Source of the DNA: a bacterium
GTDB lineage: Bacteria > Patescibacteriota > Saccharimonadia > Saccharimonadales > Saccharimonadaceae
NCBI GenBank assembly: GCA_030530485.1
Contig: JAUMUX010000002.1
Span: forward strand, 1-64,000
DNA length: 64,000 bases
Reading direction: 5' to 3'
Below, one piece after another: positions 22,462 to 32,232 of the stretch (its first letter is position 1; every line of letters begins with the position of its first letter). A model generated the notes under the pieces. That model was not told the DNA's origin. It did no database searches and worked only from the letters and a program-made list of their open reading frames with translations. The translations under genes and the position numbers were made by a program.

Positions 22462-23727
22462 ATGAAAAATGGTGGGAAAAAATCGAAACAAAAGGGCTAC
22501 CAGCCAGAAAAAGCGGTGAAATTCGAAGCGGAAAAAATCATCGAAAACGCGCTTAATTTGCGCGCGACTGATGTGCATATCGAACCGAACGAAGCTTTCA
22601 CTCTGGTGCGTTTTCGAATTAACGGCGTGTTGCAAAAATTCGAAGAACTGCCTGCGAATTTTGCACCCAAGTTGGCTAAATATTTTAAATTTTTAGGCGA
22701 GCTTGATTTTAGTGAAAAAATCTTTGCCCAAACCGCCACAATTCCGCACGGCAAAACGCAAATTCGGATTTCTGTGACGCCAACTTTTCTCGGCGAAAAA
22801 ACCACTCTGCGCTTGCTTTCTTCGAAAAATCGAATTCGAAAATTAGAAGAAATTGGACTTTGGGGCGAAAATTTGCGGTTGGTTAAGCAAGCTCTTCGCC
22901 AGCCAAACGGTATTATTTTTACGCTTGGGCGCGGCAAAAATAACACCAACTTCGCGCTTTTGAATGAACTCATTTCCAGCGAAAAAAACATCATCACGGT
23001 AGAAAATCGTGTTGAAAAAGCCATCGCTAATATTCACCAAACAGAGGTTAAAGCGCGAATCGGCCTTGATTATTACCACGCGACCAAAGCGGCACTCAAC
23101 CAAAATCCAGATGTTATTTTGATTGATGATTTGCGCGATGCCAAAACCGCCGAGCTAATTTTCGACGCTTCTTCACGCGGCAAGCTGCTCATCGTTTCGC
23201 TGCCGATTCACAAAACCAGCGACGTAATTCCTTATCTTGAATTTCTCGGCGTGCCCAGCTTTATGCTCGCCACCAATATTTTGGCGATTATTGCCCAAAA
23301 TTTGATTCGCACAACTTCGAAAAATGCTATCGATTTTCGAAAAATCAGCAAAACTGAGTCGAACGTGCTACTTAATGAATTCGAAATTGCAGCCACCAAA
23401 TTAAACACGCTCGAAAAAGCCGCTCGAAAAGAATTTGGCGCAAAACTTCGCACTTCAGATAATGCCATTCTCGAAATTCCTCAGCTTAAAGCGGGTTTCG
23501 AAGAAATTGGTTTTACTAGCGCAACTGCTATTTTTGAAGTCGCCAGCTTGCTTGATGGCAAATTCGGCCGCGATTTTAAAAACTTAATCGCGCACCTGCC
23601 AAATTCCGCCGAAATTGAAGATTTCTTAGATGAAAATAATTTCACCAAAATGAAAATCGATGGCTTGATTAAAGCATTGCAAAACCAAACCACCGTCAAA
23701 GAAGTCATTTATCGAACGGGCTATTAA
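22462..23727 (+). CDS. PilB/GspE-like ATPase with degenerate nucleotide site
   Basis: 421 residues aligned to the C-terminal half of type IV pilus/type II secretion ATPases. The N2 domain has ATDVHIEP…VRFRINGVLQK, and the core has ALLNELISSEKNIITVENRVE and PDVILIDDLRDAKTAEL. The Walker A region reads LGRGKNNTNF where active enzymes have PTGSGKTTT, so the P-loop Lys-Thr pair is not in place; the Asp box and the C-terminal CxxC zinc site are also altered (IRTTSKNAI). It may be a regulatory or assembly partner of an active PilB elsewhere. The start 22462 is set by the promoter. Confidence 0.8.
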   Translation: MKNGGKKSKQKGYQPEKAVKFEAEKIIENALNLRATDVHIEPNEAFTLVRFRINGVLQKFEELPANFAPKLAKYFKFLGELDFSEKIFAQTATIPHGKTQIRISVTPTFLGEKTTLRLLSSKNRIRKLEEIGLWGENLRLVKQALRQPNGIIFTLGRGKNNTNFALLNELISSEKNIITVENRVEKAIANIHQTEVKARIGLDYYHATKAALNQNPDVILIDDLRDAKTAELIFDASSRGKLLIVSLPIHKTSDVIPYLEFLGVPSFMLATNILAIIAQNLIRTTSKNAIDFRKISKTESNVLLNEFEIAATKLNTLEKAARKEFGAKLRTSDNAILEIPQLKAGFEEIGFTSATAIFEVASLLDGKFGRDFKNLIAHLPNSAEIEDFLDENNFTKMKIDGLIKALQNQTTVKEVIYRTGY

Positions 23728-23738
23728 GCCTAAAATTA

Positions 23739-26549
23739 CTACAGATATTTCGCCAAATATTTTCCTGTCCAGCTTTCGGGAGTTTTGGCGATTGCTTCTG
23801 GCGTACCAGAAGCTACCACCGTACCACCGCCATTGCCGCCCTCTGGACCCATATCAATCAACCAGTCGGCACTTTTTACCACATCTAAATTGTGCTCGAT
23901 AATCACCATCGAATTTCCGCCATCAACTAACCGATTCAAGATCGAAAGCAACCGCTTCACATCCGAATTGTGCAAGCCCGTAGTTGGCTCGTCCAAAATA
24001 TACATCGTTTTGCCTGTTGAAGCGCGCGCAAGTTCGGTTGCAAGCTTGATGCGCTGTGCTTCGCCACCCGAAAAAGTTGTGGCTGGCTGACCAAGCTTGA
24101 TGTAGCCCAAGCCCACTTCTTGAATGGTTTTTAGTTTTCGAAAAATCGCTGGAATATTTTCGAAAAATTCCGTCGCTTCATCAATCGTCATTTCAAGCAC
24201 ATCTGAAATCGTTTTGCCTTTATACAAAATTTCCAACGCCTCACGATTATAGCGCTTACCGTGGCAAACATCACACTCCACATAGACATCGGGCAAGAAA
24301 TGCATTTCAATTTTCTTGACGCCATCGCCCTGACAAGATTCACAGCGACCGCCTTTAACATTAAAACTAAACCGACCAGCCTTATAACCGCGAATATTCG
24401 CTTCTGGCGTGCCCGCAAAAAGCTCGCGAATTTGAGTAAAGACGCCCGTGTAGGTGGCAGGGTTCGAGCGAGGCGTGCGACCAATTGCGCTTTGGTCAAT
24501 CACAATCGCCTTATCAAGTTTTTCCAGCCCCAAAATTTCATCGTGTGCACCAGGCACCGCCTGCGCGCGATGTTTCCGCGTCAGTAATTCTTTGCTCAAA
24601 ATTTCATTCACCAAAGTCGATTTTCCACTGCCAGAAACGCCCGAAACCACCGTCATCACGCCCAGTGGAATTTCAACATCAATATTTTTAAGATTATTTT
24701 CGCGCGCATTTTTAACCACCAATTTTGCGTCTTTTTGAATTTTACGGCGCTTCTTGGGTGTTGGAATTTTATCTTGCCCGCTTAAAAATTGCCCCGTTAG
24801 CGATTTTGGATTTTTCGCCACTTCTTCAGGTGTACCAGCCGCCACAATCATACCGCCATTCACGCCCGCACCAGGTCCAACATCAACCAAAAAATCTGCC
24901 GCGCGAATCGTATCTTCGTCGTGTTCCACCACCAAAACCGTATTGTTTAGGTCGCGCAAATTCTTCAGCGTATCAATCAATTTATCGTTATCGCGCTGGT
25001 GAAGCCCAATCGAAGGCTCGTCCAACACATAAAGCACGCCTTGCAGTCCCGAGCCAATCTGTGTCGCCAAGCGAATCCGCTGCGCCTCGCCGCCGCTAAG
25101 CGTATTTGCCGCACGCCCAAGTTCAAGATAGCTCAAGCCCACATTATTCATAAATTTCAGCCGCGCGATAATTTCCTTCAAAATCTGCTCAGAAATAAAT
25201 CGCTGGTTGGTGTCGAGATTCATATTTTCGAAAGCTTCTTGCGCGTCCGAAATCGAAAGTTCGGTAATTTCGACAATATTCAACCCCGCAACCGTAATCG
25301 CCAAAACTACTGGCTTCAACCTTTTTCCTTGGCAAGTCTGACATTTGCGCACCCGCATAAATCGCTCAATATCTTTGCGCTGAAAATCGCTTTCGGTTTC
25401 GCGATGGCGCCGTTCGAGATTCGGAATCACACCTTCGAAAGTCATATTGTAGGTTCGACCATTCATTTCGAGCGGATATTTCTCATTCGTATTTGTACCA
25501 TAAAGGATAATCTCCAGAGCTTTTTTGGAAAGTTTTTTGGTGGGAACTTTAGTCGAAAATCCGTGTCGTTTTGCCACTTCTTCGAGAAGTTTAATGCGAT
25601 AACTCTTCTCCATTATGCGGTTATACGGGCGGATTGCGCCTTCCGAAATTGTAAGATTCGGGCTCATCACCAGCTCAGGGTCAATCTCCATTCGCGTGCC
25701 GAGGCCCGAACAAGTTTCGCAAGCACCTTGCGGCGCATTAAAAGAAAACAGACGCGGCTCAAGTTCTGGAATGTGGATTTCTGGGTGGTTGGGGCAGGCA
25801 AAATTTTGCGAAAACGCCGTAATTTCATCGGTTTCAGCATCTAAAACTTCAATCGTGCCGCCAGTCATATTGAGCGCCTGCTCAACGCTTTGCGCTAATC
25901 GCACTCGCATTTCTGGCGCGAGCACCACTCGGTCAACCACGATTTCGATATTGTGTTTGATATTTTTTTCGAGCTCAGGAAATTCATCCAAAGCGTAAAT
26001 CACTCCGTCTACGCGTGCCCGCGCAAAACCTTTTTTTGAAAATTCCTCAGGAATGTGCGCAAATTCACCTTTTTTCGCCTTAGCAATCGGTGCGAGCAAA
26101 ACCAATCGCTTGCCGTCTTCGAAATTCAAAATCGAATCAACAATATCTTGCGGCGTTCTTCGAATCACGTCTTTTCCGCAAATCGGGCAATGTGGCGTGC
26201 CAATTCGGGCGAAAAGCAAGCGTAAATAATCGTAAATTTCCGTAACCGTCGCAACAGTCGAGCGCGGGTTGCGGCTGGTGGATTTTTGGTCAATCGAAAT
26301 CGCTGGGCTCAAACCCGTGATTTGGTCGACATCTGGCTTATCCATCGTGCCCAAAAATTGGCGCGCGTAAGCGTTGATGCTTTCCATATAGCGCCTTTGA
26401 CCTTCGGCATAGATTGTGTCAAACGCCAAACTGGACTTACCGCTACCCGAAAGCCCTGTTATCACCACCAATTTATCGCGTGGGATTTTTAAATCCACAT
26501 CTTTTAGATTGTGCTCGCGCGCACCTTTGACCTCTATAAAATCTGCCAC
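23739..26549 (-). CDS. uvrA: Excinuclease ABC subunit A
   Basis: 936 residues, full length. Two ABC modules: the first has [20 protein letters not shown] (Walker A near residue 35) and the [19 protein letters not shown] signature; the second has [15 protein letters not shown] and [15 protein letters not shown]. Zinc modules CPICGK, and CESCQGDG with [10 protein letters not shown], are present. UvrA with UvrB finds DNA damage; uvrC is at 13486-15039 and uvrB is not in the window. The start is GTG 26549 (AAAGGGG 4 nt upstream). It converges tightly (11 nt) with the PilB-like gene with no visible terminator between. Confidence 0.97.
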   Translation of the reverse strand: MADFIEVKGAREHNLKDVDLKIPRDKLVVITGLSGSGKSSLAFDTIYAEGQRRYMESINAYARQFLGTMDKPDVDQITGLSPAISIDQKSTSRNPRSTVATVTEIYDYLRLLFARIGTPHCPICGKDVIRRTPQDIVDSILNFEDGKRLVLLAPIAKAKKGEFAHIPEEFSKKGFARARVDGVIYALDEFPELEKNIKHNIEIVVDRVVLAPEMRVRLAQSVEQALNMTGGTIEVLDAETDEITAFSQNFACPNHPEIHIPELEPRLFSFNAPQGACETCSGLGTRMEIDPELVMSPNLTISEGAIRPYNRIMEKSYRIKLLEEVAKRHGFSTKVPTKKLSKKALEIILYGTNTNEKYPLEMNGRTYNMTFEGVIPNLERRHRETESDFQRKDIERFMRVRKCQTCQGKRLKPVVLAITVAGLNIVEITELSISDAQEAFENMNLDTNQRFISEQILKEIIARLKFMNNVGLSYLELGRAANTLSGGEAQRIRLATQIGSGLQGVLYVLDEPSIGLHQRDNDKLIDTLKNLRDLNNTVLVVEHDEDTIRAADFLVDVGPGAGVNGGMIVAAGTPEEVAKNPKSLTGQFLSGQDKIPTPKKRRKIQKDAKLVVKNARENNLKNIDVEIPLGVMTVVSGVSGSGKSTLVNEILSKELLTRKHRAQAVPGAHDEILGLEKLDKAIVIDQSAIGRTPRSNPATYTGVFTQIRELFAGTPEANIRGYKAGRFSFNVKGGRCESCQGDGVKKIEMHFLPDVYVECDVCHGKRYNREALEILYKGKTISDVLEMTIDEATEFFENIPAIFRKLKTIQEVGLGYIKLGQPATTFSGGEAQRIKLATELARASTGKTMYILDEPTTGLHNSDVKRLLSILNRLVDGGNSMVIIEHNLDVVKSADWLIDMGPEGGNGGGTVVASGTPEAIAKTPESWTGKYLAKYL

Positions 26550-26638
26550 ATCGCCCCTTTCGTTCTAAAAATAACTCATTATATTTTAACACAATTTAGC
26601 TTTTTTAGCAACTTCCCTAAGCTTTTATTTGACTAAAA

Positions 26639-26671
26639 GAAAACGAGCGATAATGTTTCACCGCTCATTTT
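26639..26671 (-). terminator. Terminator after LRR surface protein
   Basis: Interrupted stem GAAAA-GAGCG / CGCTC-TTTTC (26639-26649 with 26662-26671), T-rich after it on the minus strand. Confidence 0.65.
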
Positions 26672-26686
26672 CTAAATTGAAATTGA

Positions 26687-29017
26687 TTATTTTTTAAACG
26701 AAGTTTTCTTCTTCAAAGTCATCAAGATAGTTAAGCCAACAAGAACTACCGCTGCCGCCGAAATTCCCACTACTGGCAAAATCGAATCTTCACTCTTTTC
26801 GAAACCAGTATTTGGCGCATTTGCCCCATTTTGTTCACCGTTTTGGCTCTTATTTTCTTGCGCTTGCTGGTTGCCGCTCTGATTGTTATTCTGTTGATTA
26901 TTTTGCTGATTTTGGTTAGCCTCAATCAATTTTCTTTTTTCTTCAATTGCTTGTTTGATAGCCTCTAAGCGCTGAACCATTGGCGCGCGAGCGCTCGCAT
27001 CTTGAACCCTATCAATGATTTGCTGCAATACATTAACATCAACTTGAGGCATTTTGTCAGGCTGATTTTTATTTTGCGCAATTTCCGCCTCGGCGTCAGT
27101 TAATTCTTGCTTTGCCGCTTCTTGCGCATCAGCTTCAGTCTTTTGTGCCTTTTCTACCGCGTCAATCAAAGCTTGTCGCGCAGCTTTCACATCTTGCGGA
27201 GTTGCGTGCTCATTATCAATTACTTGCTGAGCGGCTGCTTTAGCTGCCACCACATCTGGGTCGTTAAGGATATATTCAGGCAGAGCGTTGACTTCACTTA
27301 ATTTGCTGGTTAGTGGAGTTTTATCAGCTCTTAGACGCGAAAATTCCTGTTCGATTCCTTCTACATAAGAATCAATATAAGGCTGATTTGCCCGATAATT
27401 ATTGTAGATTAGCATTGCTGCTTCTTTGAACGCCAAAAGTTCATCTGCGGATTCTTTAGTGTAGCCCTCAAGAAATTCATCAGTAATTTTATCAAGTTCA
27501 GCCTTTAGTTTATCAGCCGAAGCGATTTCTATATGCCTCTCAAAAGTTGCAGTATTACCCGCTTTATCTTTAGCAGTATAGGTAATAGTATAATTACCTG
27601 CAGCTGGATTATTAGAATCTAAACCTTGCTCGGAGGCGTTATTTGTAATACTTTCAATGCCACTTTCAGCATCCGTCGCTGTCACGTCATTTAAATCAAA
27701 CGGAATGCCCTTACGCCAAGTTATCCATTGCATATTGCTACTATCAAACACTGGTGGATTGCTATCAATATTATAATTAACTCTAAATTTACCGCTAAAG
27801 CTGCTGGTGCCCGAAATCGAGTTCCAAGATACCACCGTGTTGCCACTACCGTTCTTGAGGAGTTTGATATATCCACCGTTGCGGTCTGGGTTGCCGTTTG
27901 CGTCAACGTTGATAGCATCTTCGTTTTCATTGATTGGCACTACTTTGCCGTCAAAGCCGATTGCTGGATTGGCGATAATATTTTTATCGGTTGTAACCGT
28001 AGCAATAGTTTGGTTGCCCGCCAAAACTTGAAGACCGTTGCTTACCAAAGCACCAAATTTCGAAACATTCGAAAGTCCGTTGTTATCAATGCTTAGTCGA
28101 GTCAATTTTGGCATTGCCGCGATTTTATCGGTATCAAGGTCATTCACCTTCGCTGCACCCTTCATATTGTCGAGGTGAAGTGTGCGAAGATGATTGAGAT
28201 TATAAAGCGGGCTAAAATCTGCCACTGGGTTGTTCGAAAGGCGCAAGCTGGTGAGGCTATCGCTCAAATTATTCACCACCGAAACATCCGAGATTTTATT
28301 ATTTTCGGCTTGGAGCGAATTTAAGCTTGCCATATTCGAGAGCGCGTTAAGGCTTTCGATTTGGTTCGAATTTAAGCTCAAAGTCTGAACTTTTGTCAAA
28401 TTTTGCAACGCTGAAATATCTTCAATTTTGTTTGAATTTAGCGAAAGAACACTCAATTCAGTTAGATTCGCAATTGGTTGAAGATTCGTGATTTGGTTAT
28501 TGTCTAAAGTTAAAGTTTTAAGTGAAGTTAAAGAGGAAAGCGGTGAAATATCGGAAATTGTGTTGCGGCTGCCAACGATTGTGTCGAGCATAGTTAGATG
28601 TTTAAGCTGCTCGATTGAAGTGATTTTATTTGAAACGAAATAAATGCTGCGCATATTTTTGGCGAACTGGATTCCTTCCAAATTCTCGATATTTTTACTA
28701 TTGAGCGAATTTGGACCATAAAATAGCGAAACGTTCGAACGACGAAGTTCACCAGCGGTAATATTTTGGTCGTCAGTGCGCGTTGTATTCAAAATTCGCG
28801 CTAAGTTTTCATTCATCGCTTTTTTCAAGTTTTCATCTGGAAATTCCACTACATACGAATCGTCTGCGGTGGTTGGGTCGGCAGGATTTGCCGCGCTGGC
28901 CTGCAAAAGACTCGCTTTAGGATTATTTACCAAATTCAAAACGTAATAGCCACCACAAAAAACGGTGGCAAGCGCTATAAAGGCTGGTAAAATTCGATAT
29001 TTATTTTTTATATTCAT
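26687..29017 (-). CDS. Leucine-rich-repeat surface protein with sorting-like tail
   Basis: 776 residues. A signal/anchor helix (about 9-27) is followed by about ten internalin-like 22-residue LRRs (about 110-330: LTSLKTLTLDNNQITNL, LTELSVLSLNSNKIEDI and others), an Ig-like DUF5011 domain (about 430-500, ending YTAKDKAGNTATFERHI), a helical FIVAR-like region with Ala/Lys/Glu repeats (about 505-690) and a Gln/Asn-rich spacer. The C-terminus has NAPNTGF, a hydrophobic helix and KKK, the layout of an LPxTG-type sorting signal with a variant motif. It is a strong candidate for an adhesin that binds a host cell; that role is inference. Confidence 0.88.
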   Translation of the reverse strand: MNIKNKYRILPAFIALATVFCGGYYVLNLVNNPKASLLQASAANPADPTTADDSYVVEFPDENLKKAMNENLARILNTTRTDDQNITAGELRRSNVSLFYGPNSLNSKNIENLEGIQFAKNMRSIYFVSNKITSIEQLKHLTMLDTIVGSRNTISDISPLSSLTSLKTLTLDNNQITNLQPIANLTELSVLSLNSNKIEDISALQNLTKVQTLSLNSNQIESLNALSNMASLNSLQAENNKISDVSVVNNLSDSLTSLRLSNNPVADFSPLYNLNHLRTLHLDNMKGAAKVNDLDTDKIAAMPKLTRLSIDNNGLSNVSKFGALVSNGLQVLAGNQTIATVTTDKNIIANPAIGFDGKVVPINENEDAINVDANGNPDRNGGYIKLLKNGSGNTVVSWNSISGTSSFSGKFRVNYNIDSNPPVFDSSNMQWITWRKGIPFDLNDVTATDAESGIESITNNASEQGLDSNNPAAGNYTITYTAKDKAGNTATFERHIEIASADKLKAELDKITDEFLEGYTKESADELLAFKEAAMLIYNNYRANQPYIDSYVEGIEQEFSRLRADKTPLTSKLSEVNALPEYILNDPDVVAAKAAAQQVIDNEHATPQDVKAARQALIDAVEKAQKTEADAQEAAKQELTDAEAEIAQNKNQPDKMPQVDVNVLQQIIDRVQDASARAPMVQRLEAIKQAIEEKRKLIEANQNQQNNQQNNNQSGNQQAQENKSQNGEQNGANAPNTGFEKSEDSILPVVGISAAAVVLVGLTILMTLKKKTSFKK

Positions 29018-29081
29018 ATTCTTCCCCTGTTTAACTTATATGATTATATCATAAGCATTATAGAACATTTGCCTATATAAA

Positions 29082-29981
29082 TCAATACAAATCTCGCAGC
29101 AGACTATTCAACACCAAAACACCACTAAATTCACCTTTTCGATTAGTGGTAATTGCAAAATATTCACCTTTTCGAATCATTTTTTCGAAAACTTCCAGCG
29201 CACTTTTATCATTTCGAATCCGCATAAAATCACGCTCCATAATCGTGCGAACTCTTTTCGAATCACTGGCGATTTCACCAATTTTGCTCATTCGCACTAC
29301 GCCCAAAACTTCCGCATCGTCTTTATCCATCACCACAAAAACGGGCTGCTTGGTTTTATAAAGTTCGTCAATCACCAGCGGCGTGAGCAAATCTTTTTCG
29401 TGCAAAATATCCAAATCATTTTTCGAAAATTCGAAATCGGCCAGAGTTTTCTCGCTCAAATTCGAAATCTCCCGCACCCAGCTCATTTCCCGCTCGCCAA
29501 TCACCTGTTTTTGCCGACCTAAAAAATCAAGCATTTCGGCTTTCGAATAAATTTTCGCCATTTGGCGTTTATTGAGTTGTAAAATTCGACGGCGATTCTT
29601 CGGGCTTAAAAAATTCCACAAAATATAAAGTTTCGGTGTGATTTTTTGAAAAATTCGGCGTGAGAATTTCTTCATAAAATCGGTTCGCGAAAGTGTAAAA
29701 GCAAACAACATCAGCAAAAAAGTCGTGAGCATCGCTTCGAAAAACGGCAAAAATTGGGCGTTCGAAAGCGCTAAAGCTACTGCCACCAAAACGCTGGCGA
29801 AATTTCGAAAACGGTTGTAAATTGGCACGATTTGCTTCTTGAAAAGGGTTTTTTCGAAACGTTTTTCACCGTTCGAAATCCGCCGCTGAATTTCGAAATC
29901 CGAAAGTTCAACTTCCTTCTCTTTAATCGAAAGAATAAAAATCATCAATAAATAAATAATTGCTGAAAACACTAAAAACAT
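29082..29981 (-). CDS. CNNM/CorB-like membrane protein with CBS pair
   Basis: 299 residues: a first helix (1-19), two more (about 62-100), a linker, and two CBS domains (about 190-299: LTPLVIDELYKTKQPVFVVMDKDDAEVLGVVRMSKI and MERDFMRIRNDKSALEVFEKMI). The layout recalls CNNM/CorB-type ion transport proteins but the DUF21 part is short and the CorC_HlyC domain is missing, so a reduced or regulatory form is likely. CBS pairs usually bind adenine nucleotides. It is divergent from the DsbA-like gene. Confidence 0.75.
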   Translation of the reverse strand: MFLVFSAIIYLLMIFILSIKEKEVELSDFEIQRRISNGEKRFEKTLFKKQIVPIYNRFRNFASVLVAVALALSNAQFLPFFEAMLTTFLLMLFAFTLSRTDFMKKFSRRIFQKITPKLYILWNFLSPKNRRRILQLNKRQMAKIYSKAEMLDFLGRQKQVIGEREMSWVREISNLSEKTLADFEFSKNDLDILHEKDLLTPLVIDELYKTKQPVFVVMDKDDAEVLGVVRMSKIGEIASDSKRVRTIMERDFMRIRNDKSALEVFEKMIRKGEYFAITTNRKGEFSGVLVLNSLLRDLY

Positions 29982-30069
29982 ACTTAAAGTTTATCACATC
30001 TTGCAACTTTTAGCACTACCATAATTCAAAAAAGTGTGATATACTTGGAAGAGTTAATTAAGGAGGAAA

Positions 30070-30783
30070 ATGGCCAAAAAAGCTAAATTTAACTTGAAAA
30101 GTTTCTTGATTGAATATAAAACGCCGTTAATTATCGGCTTGGTAATTGTTGGGTTCTTTGGGTGGATGCTTTACCTTTCGAATCAAAATAAAATCAATTT
30201 GAACGGGGTTGATTCTTCGAAATTGATTGCCGCCAGCGAACAATCGGGTAACATCGAAGAACACGTTTATAGCGCTTCAAATGCGAACGCCAAAACCACT
30301 TTGGTGATGTATGGCGACTATCAATGCGGTAGCTGTTCGACAATCTCACCCCGCGTGAAAGCAATTTCTGAAAAATACGGCGATAAATTAAACATCGTCT
30401 TTCGAAATTACCCAATTTCTGGCCACGCAAATGCTCTAAGTGCCGCAGCCGCAGCCGAAGCCGCTGGTTTGCAGGGTAAATTCTGGGCAATGCACGATTC
30501 GCTCTACTCTCACCAAAACGAATGGGCAACCGCCAACGCCCAAGCGCGCACCGATTATTACAAAAAATACGCCGAAGAAGTTGGTGTAAGCGACATCAAT
30601 AAATTCGTCGAAGATATGAAAAGTTCTGCGGTTTCGAAAAAAATCAATTTTGACAAAGCTCTTGGCGCGGCAGATAAAATTACTGGTACACCAAGCTTGT
30701 TCCTAAATGGCGAAGAGCTCAAAAGCGATGTTTGGGGCAACGAAGAAGAATTCCACAAAGCAATTGAAAAAGTTATCAAATAG
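30070..30783 (+). CDS. Membrane-anchored DsbA-like thiol oxidoreductase
   Basis: 237 residues. An N-terminal anchor (about 19-38) is followed by a thioredoxin fold with insertion helices. The active site is QCGSCSTISP (CxxC = CGSC, about residue 92), and the cis-Pro loop is TGTPSLFLN. The middle contains FRNYPISGHANALSAAAAAEAA, matching the DsbA_4/BdbD group. It should make disulfides in exported proteins, such as the Cys pair of the membrane protein at 12791-13423. RBS AAGGAGG 4 nt before ATG. A partner DsbB/VKOR is not seen in the window. Confidence 0.92.
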   Translation: MAKKAKFNLKSFLIEYKTPLIIGLVIVGFFGWMLYLSNQNKINLNGVDSSKLIAASEQSGNIEEHVYSASNANAKTTLVMYGDYQCGSCSTISPRVKAISEKYGDKLNIVFRNYPISGHANALSAAAAAEAAGLQGKFWAMHDSLYSHQNEWATANAQARTDYYKKYAEEVGVSDINKFVEDMKSSAVSKKINFDKALGAADKITGTPSLFLNGEELKSDVWGNEEEFHKAIEKVIK

Positions 30784-30799
30784 ATTTTAAACCAAACTA

Positions 30800-30831
30800 A
30801 AACCTCGCTCAATCGAACGAGGTTTTATTTT
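30800..30831. terminator. Bidirectional terminator
   Basis: 8-bp stem AAACCTCG (30800-30807) / CGAGGTTT (30818-30825), with T-run on the plus side; it also ends the 30-aa gene on the minus strand. Confidence 0.85.
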
Positions 30832-30842
30832 TGCCATAATTT

Positions 30843-30935
30843 TTATTGTTCAATGTAGCGTTGCCATTCAGCAGGCACCACATCCACCGCAACGATTTTC
30901 TTCCTTGAAGGGAGAAAATTGATTTTGATTGGCAT
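30843..30935 (-). CDS. 30-aa microprotein
   Basis: A complete small gene: perfect promoter (31009-31037), a leader of about 67 nt with a GC stem (GCGC/GCGC with CTC/GAG), AAAGGAG 6 nt before ATG, 30 codons, and a terminator. The peptide is MPIKINFLPSRKKIVAVDVV followed by PAEWQRYIEQ: a basic first half and an amphipathic end with one Trp. No membrane helix or signal. No family recognised. The strong promoter and ideal RBS imply very high expression. Confidence 0.75.
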   Translation of the reverse strand: MPIKINFLPSRKKIVAVDVVPAEWQRYIEQ

Positions 30936-31008
30936 GTGTTCTCCTTTTTTAATGCAACTCACGCGCTTCGACCTATATTTTATATGCTTTGGCGCGAGCC
31001 TACATGAC

Positions 31009-31037
31009 ATTATATCAAAAAAATTAGACAATGTCAA
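31009..31037 (-). promoter_or_regulatory. Perfect-consensus promoter of 30-aa gene
   Basis: Minus strand TTGACA (31032-31037), 17 bp, TG-A-TATAAT (31009-31014). The region 31038-31119 holds nothing else that I can recognise. Confidence 0.8.
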
Positions 31038-31119
31038 TAGAATGCGCTTTTTTCGTTTCGTCCCAAAAACATAGCTTAAGCGCTTTATACTTAAATTATA
31101 ACGCAGTTTAAGCACAAGT

Positions 31120-31710
31120 TCAATAGCTTTTTTCGAAAATCGCCAAACTGGCTTCTACTTTTTTCGAAAGACCATATTTTGCGCACCATTCGTCGACAGC
31201 TTTCGAAGCGCCAGGCAAAGCTTCGTTGCCATAATCATCAACCACCACAATCGCACCCTTTTCGAGATTTTCCCAAATCAGCTCAAGCGGGTCTAAAATC
31301 GAACGATAATAATCGCCGTCTAAAAAAGCAAACGAAATTTTTTCGGGAATTTGCTCTTTCGAAAGTTCATCAAACCAGCCTTTGGTGATTTTTGGCATTT
31401 TTCGAATTCCTGATTTTTTCAAATTCGAAATCAATTGTTTTTTCGAAGCCAAAAGTTCGCCTTTTTTGAAGTTTTCGCCTAAAGAATTAACATCTTCGGC
31501 GGTTTTTTCGGGCAATCCCGCAAAAGAATCATACAGCCAAAGTTGCTTCGCGCCGCCCCATTTTTCAAGTTCACGTGCCAAAAAAACACTGGTCGTGCCG
31601 ACAAAACAGCCAAACTCCACCACATCGCCCGCCAAGCTGCGGGTGCGCAAAAGCTCGCGCAAAATCACGCTTATTTCTTTTTCGTCAACTTGTTCGCTCA
31701 ATAATTTCAT
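31120..31710 (-). CDS. TylF-like SAM-dependent methyltransferase
   Basis: 196 residues. The Rossmann motif I is GDVVEFGCFVGTTSVFLA (about 30-47), the adenosine-binding acidic strand is LWLYDSFAGLPE, and the metal/catalytic region is ISFAFLDGDYYRSI followed by VVDDYGNEALPGASKAVDEW. This matches the TylF/macrocin O-methyltransferase family, which methylates sugars; the target may be a surface glycan. The -10 box TATAAT (31718-31723) overlaps an upstream ATG (31719), and transcription would start next to ATG 31710, so I take the second Met as start (leaderless). Confidence 0.85.
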   Translation of the reverse strand: MKLLSEQVDEKEISVILRELLRTRSLAGDVVEFGCFVGTTSVFLARELEKWGGAKQLWLYDSFAGLPEKTAEDVNSLGENFKKGELLASKKQLISNLKKSGIRKMPKITKGWFDELSKEQIPEKISFAFLDGDYYRSILDPLELIWENLEKGAIVVVDDYGNEALPGASKAVDEWCAKYGLSKKVEASLAIFEKSY

Positions 31711-31744
31711 TAGCTCCATTATACCACGTCTTTTAAGTAAAAAT

Positions 31745-31777
31745 AAAATAGCCGAGACTTCTCAATCTCGACTATTT
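31745..31777 (-). terminator. Terminator of arginine deiminase operon
   Basis: Long stem AAAATAG-C-CGAGA / TCTCG-A-CTATTTT, closing the arcA-argF-yfcC operon on the minus strand. Confidence 0.8.
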
Positions 31778-31788
31778 TGGTGTTTGAA

Positions 31789-32232
31789 TTATTTATTTGG
31801 CGTAATCGTGCCAACAATATCGTATTTTTCTTTTTCTCCTGCAGGGGTTAATTCACCCGTAATCTCTACGCCTTCTGCACTACCTGCTTCGCCATAAAGG
31901 TTAATTGGGTTGTTGCCAGAATTGGTGAGAGCATAATATTTGCCTTCGGAGGTTCTGATACCATACTCACAATGCGTAGTCTCTTCGCCACTTTTTAGTT
32001 TTAGGCAGCTCGGAACCCCCGCAATCGTCACAACTTCTCGCTTTGAGTTTTCGGCGGCTTTATGGAAAATTATTCCGCGAATAAAGGCTAAATCGCTAAA
32101 TTTTGCCACGATTCCAACCCCCGAAATAAGGAGAATTCCTAATATTATCACCAGTAAAAAGCTAATTTTGCGATGAATTGCTTCAATCTGAAAATCTTTT
32201 AAGGCACGAATTTCTTTTTTCTGTTTAGCCAT
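31789..32232 (-). CDS. Unknown single-pass membrane protein of ADI operon
   Basis: 147 residues starting MAKQKKEIRALKDFQIEAI, with one helix at about 27-48 and an external domain of about 95 residues. The domain has a Cys pair (SCLKL and HCEYG), probably a disulfide, then GIRTSEGKYYALTNSG and a C-terminal GVEITGELTP strand, suggesting a small OB-like beta barrel. Its ATG overlaps the end of the yfcC gene (ATGGCTAA), so it is coupled to the transporter. The role in arginine use is unknown. Confidence 0.75.
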   Translation of the reverse strand: MAKQKKEIRALKDFQIEAIHRKISFLLVIILGILLISGVGIVAKFSDLAFIRGIIFHKAAENSKREVVTIAGVPSCLKLKSGEETTHCEYGIRTSEGKYYALTNSGNNPINLYGEAGSAEGVEITGELTPAGEKEKYDIVGTITPNK

